From positions 1-37,391 of the forward strand of contig JAQWZU010000161.1 in NCBI GenBank assembly GCA_029253285.1: a stretch of DNA of 37,391 nt, given 5' to 3'. The position numbers and the translations under genes are program-made. Source of the DNA: Akkermansiaceae bacterium. GTDB taxonomy: Bacteria > Verrucomicrobiota > Verrucomicrobiia > Verrucomicrobiales > Akkermansiaceae. The notes below the pieces were generated by a model. That model did no database searches. It had not been told where the DNA came from and saw nothing but the letters and a program-made list of their open reading frames with translations. Positions within the stretch are counted from its first letter, which is position 1; each line of letters opens with the position of its first letter. Below are positions 33,188 through 37,391 of this stretch, piece after piece.

Positions 33188-35730
33188 AACGATTATTCCC
33201 AGTTTGGTTTCTCACAAGTCTGCTCGCTTTTGGCGAAGCCGATCCCTCGTTGAACACTCTCGGCCCCTTCCTGAAGAAACACTGCATCGAGTGCCACGGC
33301 CCGGACAAACAAAAGGGCGACTATCGCTTCGACCTTTTGAAAAATGATCTCTCCGACCTGCCAACGCTGGAACTTTGGCAGGGAATTTTGGATCAACTCA
33401 ACCTCGGTGAAATGCCCCCGAAAAAGAAGGAGCAGCCGTCCCGGGAAGAGAGTGCTAAAGTCATCGCCACTCTCACTCCCGCGCTCCAAAAAGCCTACGC
33501 CTCTCAGAAAAGCACCGGCGGGCAGGCCGTCATTCGAAGGCTCAACAAATTCGAACTCCGCAATACCCTGCGTGATTTGTTTTATCTCGATCACCCGGAC
33601 TTTAAACCCACCGTCGTGTCCGGACTTTACGACTTCAATGGCAACGGCATCACGGCGCAAAAAACCATCGAGCCCACACGAAGTTTTCAGGACGACGAAG
33701 AAGCCGAAGGCTTTGACAACATCGGCGACACTTTGGTGATGTCAGACTTCCTCCTCAAGATGCTCATCTCGGCTGCGGAGGAATCGATTGAAATGGCCAC
33801 GAACAACGAGCCCCAAAAGCCCTTCGAAGCAGAAACCTTCACCGCACCCATTTGCACCAAGACTCTGCACGGCGACAGCCTCGACAAACATCAACGCGAC
33901 AATGGAGATCCTTACGATGAGGTTTTCCAGCGCTGGGATCGCTACAACCGGATTGGGCCGGACAAATACCATAAAGGAATTCGTCGTCCCAACAACTACC
34001 GCGTCACAGTCGAGATCTCAGCCCACAATCCGAAAGGGGACAAATGGGGAAACTGGACCGTGAACGAGGGCCGACTCATCCACCACGGCCGCGAAAGCCT
34101 TGATGCTCCCTTCGAAGTCGGTCTTTATCTCGAACGGCACGAACACCTCCGTGGAGAGCAGAAGCATCGCATCGCCCATTGGACTTTGCCTCCGGATGGA
34201 AAGAAGCGAACCTTCTCTTTTGAGACCTGGATTGATAATCCCTGGAGCACGTGGATTGGTTGGGAAAATGGCCCCTGGATTCAACACAACGCCTTCCACA
34301 TCCTCCTCGATCAGTGGTATCCCGAGGATTACAAAAAAATCGACCGAAAGAAAAAGGGCTTCAAGAAAGACGTCGCTGAGATCCTTTTCAAAAAAGGATA
34401 CCTCGGACCTACCTTGCGAGTGCACAAATACCGAATCGAACCTGTTCCCGAAGAGTGGCCACCCAGGAGTCACACCGCCCTCTATGGGAAGGGTTCCATT
34501 AATGAAGCAAATCTCCCGAAGCTTTTCCACGCCTTTGCCGAGCGAGCCTACCGTCGTCCGGTCGATCCTTCGGAAATCAAACCCTTCATCGAACTCACAG
34601 AAAAACTCGAATCCGAAGGAAGCTCACGACAGGAAGCGATGAAAGGCGCCTACACCGCGCTCCTCTGCTCGCCCGACTTTGTCTATCTTCGGCAGAAATC
34701 CGGAAAGCTCGACGACTTCGCACTCGCTTCACGTTTGAGTTATTTCCTTTGGTCATCGATGCCCGACGAGTCCTTGCTCAATCTCGCACGCGCAGGAAAG
34801 CTCTCCGCTCCGGCGGAATTGAATCGCCAGGTCGAGCGTATGCTCAAGGACCCCAAGGCGGCGGCCTTTATCCGCCACTTCCCCGAACGTTGGTTGAAGC
34901 TCCACGAACTCGGTCGCATGGAACCGGATAAGAGGGGACCCTACGGCCACTATTTCCGCGTGAAGGATTTTCTCATTCCTCAAGTCGACGCCTACTTTGG
35001 AGACCTCCTCGAGCGCAATGGGCCAATCCGGGACTTCATCGATTCCGACTACACTTTCATGAACCAACTCCTCGGGGAATTGATCTACAAACAGAAGAGC
35101 CCCGGAGAAAATCTGCGGAAGGTGAAACTGGATGACCCACGGCGCGGAGGACTACTCACTCTGCCCGCCATTATGACCGTCACCTCCAACGGCGTGGAAA
35201 CCTCCCCCATCAATCGGGGCGTCTATGTTCTCGAAAACATTCTCGGTACTCCGCCACCACCGCCGCCGCCCGACGTCGAACCGCTCTCACCCGACTTGCG
35301 CGGAACCACGACACTCAAAGACCAGCTCGCCGCCCACCGGAACCAGGAAGCTTGCCGAAGTTGTCACCAAAAAATCGATCCGATGGGATTTCCGCTGGAA
35401 AATTTCGACCCGATCGGCCGCTGGCGCGATGATTATCCCAAGCTCGATAAGAAGGCCAAAAAGACTCTCCCTGTCGATTCCTCCTCTGTTCTCCCGAATG
35501 GTCGCGAAGTTCAGAATCTCACTGAATACAAAGCGATGCTCCTCGAACGCGAACCACAAGTGGTCCACTGCCTCACCGAAAAAATGCTCACCTACGCCAC
35601 CGGTCGCTTGCTTGAGGTTGGGGACCGGGGTGAAGTCAACCGCATCGTTTCGGAGATGGAGAAAAACGGAAACCGGCTCCGCGATCTCGTTCATCTTATC
35701 GTTAGGAGCGATCTCTTCTTGAACAAGTGA
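33184..35730 (+). CDS. Diheme DUF1587/1595/1592/1588/1585 cytochrome (module C)
   Basis: The 848-residue secreted protein's ATG overlaps the previous stop by four bases (ATGA). A signal peptide ends near FGEAD. The first heme motif is CIECH at 34-38 followed by GPDKQKGDYRFDLL, then GEMPPKKK and DUF1587 (IRRLNKFELRNTLRDLF, from about 116). The middle region contains a long beta-rich part with many Trp residues. DUF1595 starts at about 448 (AERAYRRPVDPSE), DUF1592 at about 508 (FALASRLSYFLWSSMPDE) and DUF1588 at about 653 (RGGLLTLPAIMTVTSNG). The second heme motif CRSCH lies at 724-728 with KIDPMGFPLENFDPIGRW, and DUF1585 closes the protein. As in the other two copies, the PPPPPPDVEPL linker precedes the second heme. 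The substrate is unknown; an extracytoplasmic electron-transfer role is inferred. Confidence 0.92.
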   Translation: MKRLFPVWFLTSLLAFGEADPSLNTLGPFLKKHCIECHGPDKQKGDYRFDLLKNDLSDLPTLELWQGILDQLNLGEMPPKKKEQPSREESAKVIATLTPALQKAYASQKSTGGQAVIRRLNKFELRNTLRDLFYLDHPDFKPTVVSGLYDFNGNGITAQKTIEPTRSFQDDEEAEGFDNIGDTLVMSDFLLKMLISAAEESIEMATNNEPQKPFEAETFTAPICTKTLHGDSLDKHQRDNGDPYDEVFQRWDRYNRIGPDKYHKGIRRPNNYRVTVEISAHNPKGDKWGNWTVNEGRLIHHGRESLDAPFEVGLYLERHEHLRGEQKHRIAHWTLPPDGKKRTFSFETWIDNPWSTWIGWENGPWIQHNAFHILLDQWYPEDYKKIDRKKKGFKKDVAEILFKKGYLGPTLRVHKYRIEPVPEEWPPRSHTALYGKGSINEANLPKLFHAFAERAYRRPVDPSEIKPFIELTEKLESEGSSRQEAMKGAYTALLCSPDFVYLRQKSGKLDDFALASRLSYFLWSSMPDESLLNLARAGKLSAPAELNRQVERMLKDPKAAAFIRHFPERWLKLHELGRMEPDKRGPYGHYFRVKDFLIPQVDAYFGDLLERNGPIRDFIDSDYTFMNQLLGELIYKQKSPGENLRKVKLDDPRRGGLLTLPAIMTVTSNGVETSPINRGVYVLENILGTPPPPPPPDVEPLSPDLRGTTTLKDQLAAHRNQEACRSCHQKIDPMGFPLENFDPIGRWRDDYPKLDKKAKKTLPVDSSSVLPNGREVQNLTEYKAMLLEREPQVVHCLTEKMLTYATGRLLEVGDRGEVNRIVSEMEKNGNRLRDLVHLIVRSDLFLNK

Positions 35731-35756
35731 ATTGCCGACAGCACGCTAAGTTTCCA

Positions 35757-37391
35757 ATGAGAACGACCATTGCTCTGCTCACTATTTTCTTCTGCGAGGC
35801 CTCTATCGAGATTTTTGCGCAGGACGCCCCCCGCACCGTCACTGAGACCTGGGCGGACTACGATCCGCGCGCCGAACCCCTGGAGGTCGAAGTGGTGCGC
35901 GAGGAATCTGACGGAGGAATCATCACCCGCTACGTTCGCTATGTCGTAGGAACCTTTGCCGGAAAGAAGACCAAGGTGGCGGCCTTCTATGCCTTTCCGG
36001 AAAAAGCGAAAGCCTTGCCCGGGATTATTCAGGTTCACGGAGGCGGGCAATTCGCTCGCAAACAATCAGTGCAGTTCTACGCGACCCGTGGCTACGCCGC
36101 GATCGCGGTGAACTGGGGCGAGAAAGCCATTGATCAGGCGGATGATCCCAACACCGACTGGCAAGGAATTCCTGCGGGATTTCTCGACCCAAAACATCAC
36201 AATGGAGTCGAGGCGAGTGAAGGGACGATCCACAGAAAAGCCCATCCATGGAACAGCTCGTGGATTCTCTACGCGGCAGCGACACGACGCGCGATCACTT
36301 TTCTGGAGCAGCAAGCAGAATGCGACGGCGATCGCATTGGCCTTCAGGGACACAGCATGGGTGGACGCCTCACCGTCCTCACCGCAATCGACCCCCGCAT
36401 CAAGGCCGCTTCCCCATCGGTCGGCGGCAGCGGATTTCTCTACACTGACATCGCCGGCATTCCCAACTCGGCCCGACGGATGGCAGCCGGCCCTGAGCGC
36501 GATCTCTACCTAAAAACACTCGCCTGCCAAAACTATTGGCCACTGGTTCGCTGCCCGGTGATGTTTCTTGGCGCTACCAACGACTTCAATTCACCGATGG
36601 AGTTTGTCCTTCGTGGTTTCAACTCCCTGCCTGATGTCAGACAGAGCCGCACTTCCTTCACTCCTCACATGAATCATCGCTTCACCGCCGACAACATGAT
36701 GGCGCGCATTCGCTGGTTTGATACACATTTGAAAAAATCATTCACCTTCCCCGCCACCGCCAAGGCCACTTTGGATTTGAATACTCCCGACGGCATCCCG
36801 GTCTTCACGGTGCGACCTGATCTTTCCGAACCCCACAAACCTGAACGGGTCGAGATTTACTACGGTTATGATCGAGACCCACGCGCCCGCTTTTGGCGTT
36901 CGGCGGAAGTCGAACGCGACGGCAACACCTTTTCGGCACCCTGTCCGGTCATAACCACCGGCGAGCCTTTGTTCGTATTTGCCAACGTCATTTACGAAAC
37001 CGGTGAAAAGATCAAAATGCCACCGGGCTACCGCGATAATTCGCTACTGACAATCACGAGTGAATACCGAAAGGCCTATCCCCACCAACTTCAAAAGGCC
37101 GGGGTGAAAGCGACGGTAAAACGCCAGCGCCTCATCGACAATTTTGCTCATGGATGGCGGGACTGGGCGCGGGTTTCCGAAAACAACCGGGAGCACTGGA
37201 ACTTCGAAACTCACAAGATCAACGACCCCGCCTTTGTCGGCCCAAAAGACGCCAAGCTCGCCTTCGAAATCACCACCACCGAACCCGGCGAAACCTTGGC
37301 CGTGGTCATTGATACCGACCGCTGGCGTGGCTACACCGGTCGCAAGCCCACCCAACATGTTGCCCTGGTGGAATTGGAAACGGCCGGCCCG
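35757..37391 (+). CDS. Secreted alpha/beta-hydrolase (dienelactone hydrolase / acetyl xylan esterase-like), 3' end cut by window
   Basis: ATG 35757, 26 bases after the cytochrome stop, opens a frame that runs 545 codons to the right edge without a stop. Residues 1-22 look like a signal peptide (MRTTIALLTIFFCEASIEIFAQ). An alpha/beta-hydrolase core follows: LPGIIQVHGGGQFARKQ (oxyanion loop), YAAIAVNWG, the nucleophile elbow GHSMGG at about 200-205, a strand with GATNDFNSP (candidate catalytic Asp) and PHMNHRF (candidate His). About 200 residues after the core form a beta-rich C-terminal part (LDLNTPDGIPVFTVRP, VEIYYGYDRDPRARFW). The arrangement resembles secreted acetyl-xylan-esterase/dienelactone-hydrolase proteins of planctomycetes and verrucomicrobia. 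It is probably the last known member of the module C operon and may remove acyl groups from a polysaccharide. Confidence 0.85.
   Translation, partial: MRTTIALLTIFFCEASIEIFAQDAPRTVTETWADYDPRAEPLEVEVVREESDGGIITRYVRYVVGTFAGKKTKVAAFYAFPEKAKALPGIIQVHGGGQFARKQSVQFYATRGYAAIAVNWGEKAIDQADDPNTDWQGIPAGFLDPKHHNGVEASEGTIHRKAHPWNSSWILYAAATRRAITFLEQQAECDGDRIGLQGHSMGGRLTVLTAIDPRIKAASPSVGGSGFLYTDIAGIPNSARRMAAGPERDLYLKTLACQNYWPLVRCPVMFLGATNDFNSPMEFVLRGFNSLPDVRQSRTSFTPHMNHRFTADNMMARIRWFDTHLKKSFTFPATAKATLDLNTPDGIPVFTVRPDLSEPHKPERVEIYYGYDRDPRARFWRSAEVERDGNTFSAPCPVITTGEPLFVFANVIYETGEKIKMPPGYRDNSLLTITSEYRKAYPHQLQKAGVKATVKRQRLIDNFAHGWRDWARVSENNREHWNFETHKINDPAFVGPKDAKLAFEITTTEPGETLAVVIDTDRWRGYTGRKPTQHVALVELETAGP

Overview
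The window looks like chromosomal DNA of a Verrucomicrobiota bacterium, probably of the Verrucomicrobiales. This is inferred from gene content only. It has three DUF1552 / DUF1592-type 'planctomycete cytochrome' modules, a TIGR02989-like (Rhodopirellula/Verrucomicrobium-type) ECF sigma factor, several secreted sulfatases, and a very large secreted LamG/lamin-tail/CotH protein ending in a 'DSDGM..LLEYALGT'-type tail. Planctomycetota share many of these families and are the main alternative. No tRNA, rRNA, CRISPR array, transposase or phage gene was recognised.

Layout. (i) 1-2004: the 5' part of a sulfatase running off the left edge, a divergent glutaredoxin, and a cupin-fold protein whose 3' end overlaps the glutaredoxin tail to tail. 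(ii) 2290-13014: a long co-directional block with an ECF sigma factor, its overlapping membrane anti-sigma partner, a secreted beta-sandwich-like protein, DUF1552 protein A, diheme DUF1592 protein A, diheme DUF1592 protein B (with an inserted golvesin/CBM-like domain) and DUF1552 protein B. (iii) 13373-19723: a secreted HEAT-repeat/cyclophilin fusion and a 1373-residue CotH-kinase surface protein. (iv) 19919-21360: a MerR-family regulator of CarH/LitR type whose upstream region carries an 11-bp-periodic motif, with two small divergent ORFs. (v) 21459-23912: a sulfatase and a lactonase-type beta-propeller joined stop-to-start. (vi) 24112-26578: a fasciclin-domain protein, a SigK-like ECF sigma factor, an RskA-like anti-sigma factor and a small GntR-type winged-helix protein. 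The fasciclin gene and the winged-helix gene share a promoter-like element of two identical 11-mers at identical spacing. (vii) 26684-29650: a third sulfatase and a YbdG-like mechanosensitive channel. (viii) 29781-37391: a third module made of DUF1552, a beta-propeller with two NIPSNAP domains, diheme DUF1592, and a dienelactone-hydrolase-like esterase cut by the right edge.

How the genes may work together. The three DUF1552/DUF1592 pairs carry export signals (twin-arginine type on DUF1552, Sec type on the cytochromes). They plausibly form extracytoplasmic redox units that act on substrates from polysaccharide breakdown, alongside sulfatases, an esterase, a lactonase and carbohydrate-binding-like domains. 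The substrates are unknown. The block at 2290-13014 suggests ECF/anti-sigma control of two of these units. The fasciclin/SigK/RskA block resembles the mycobacterial SigK-RskA-MPT70/MPT83 arrangement, and the shared promoter element offers a testable regulon.
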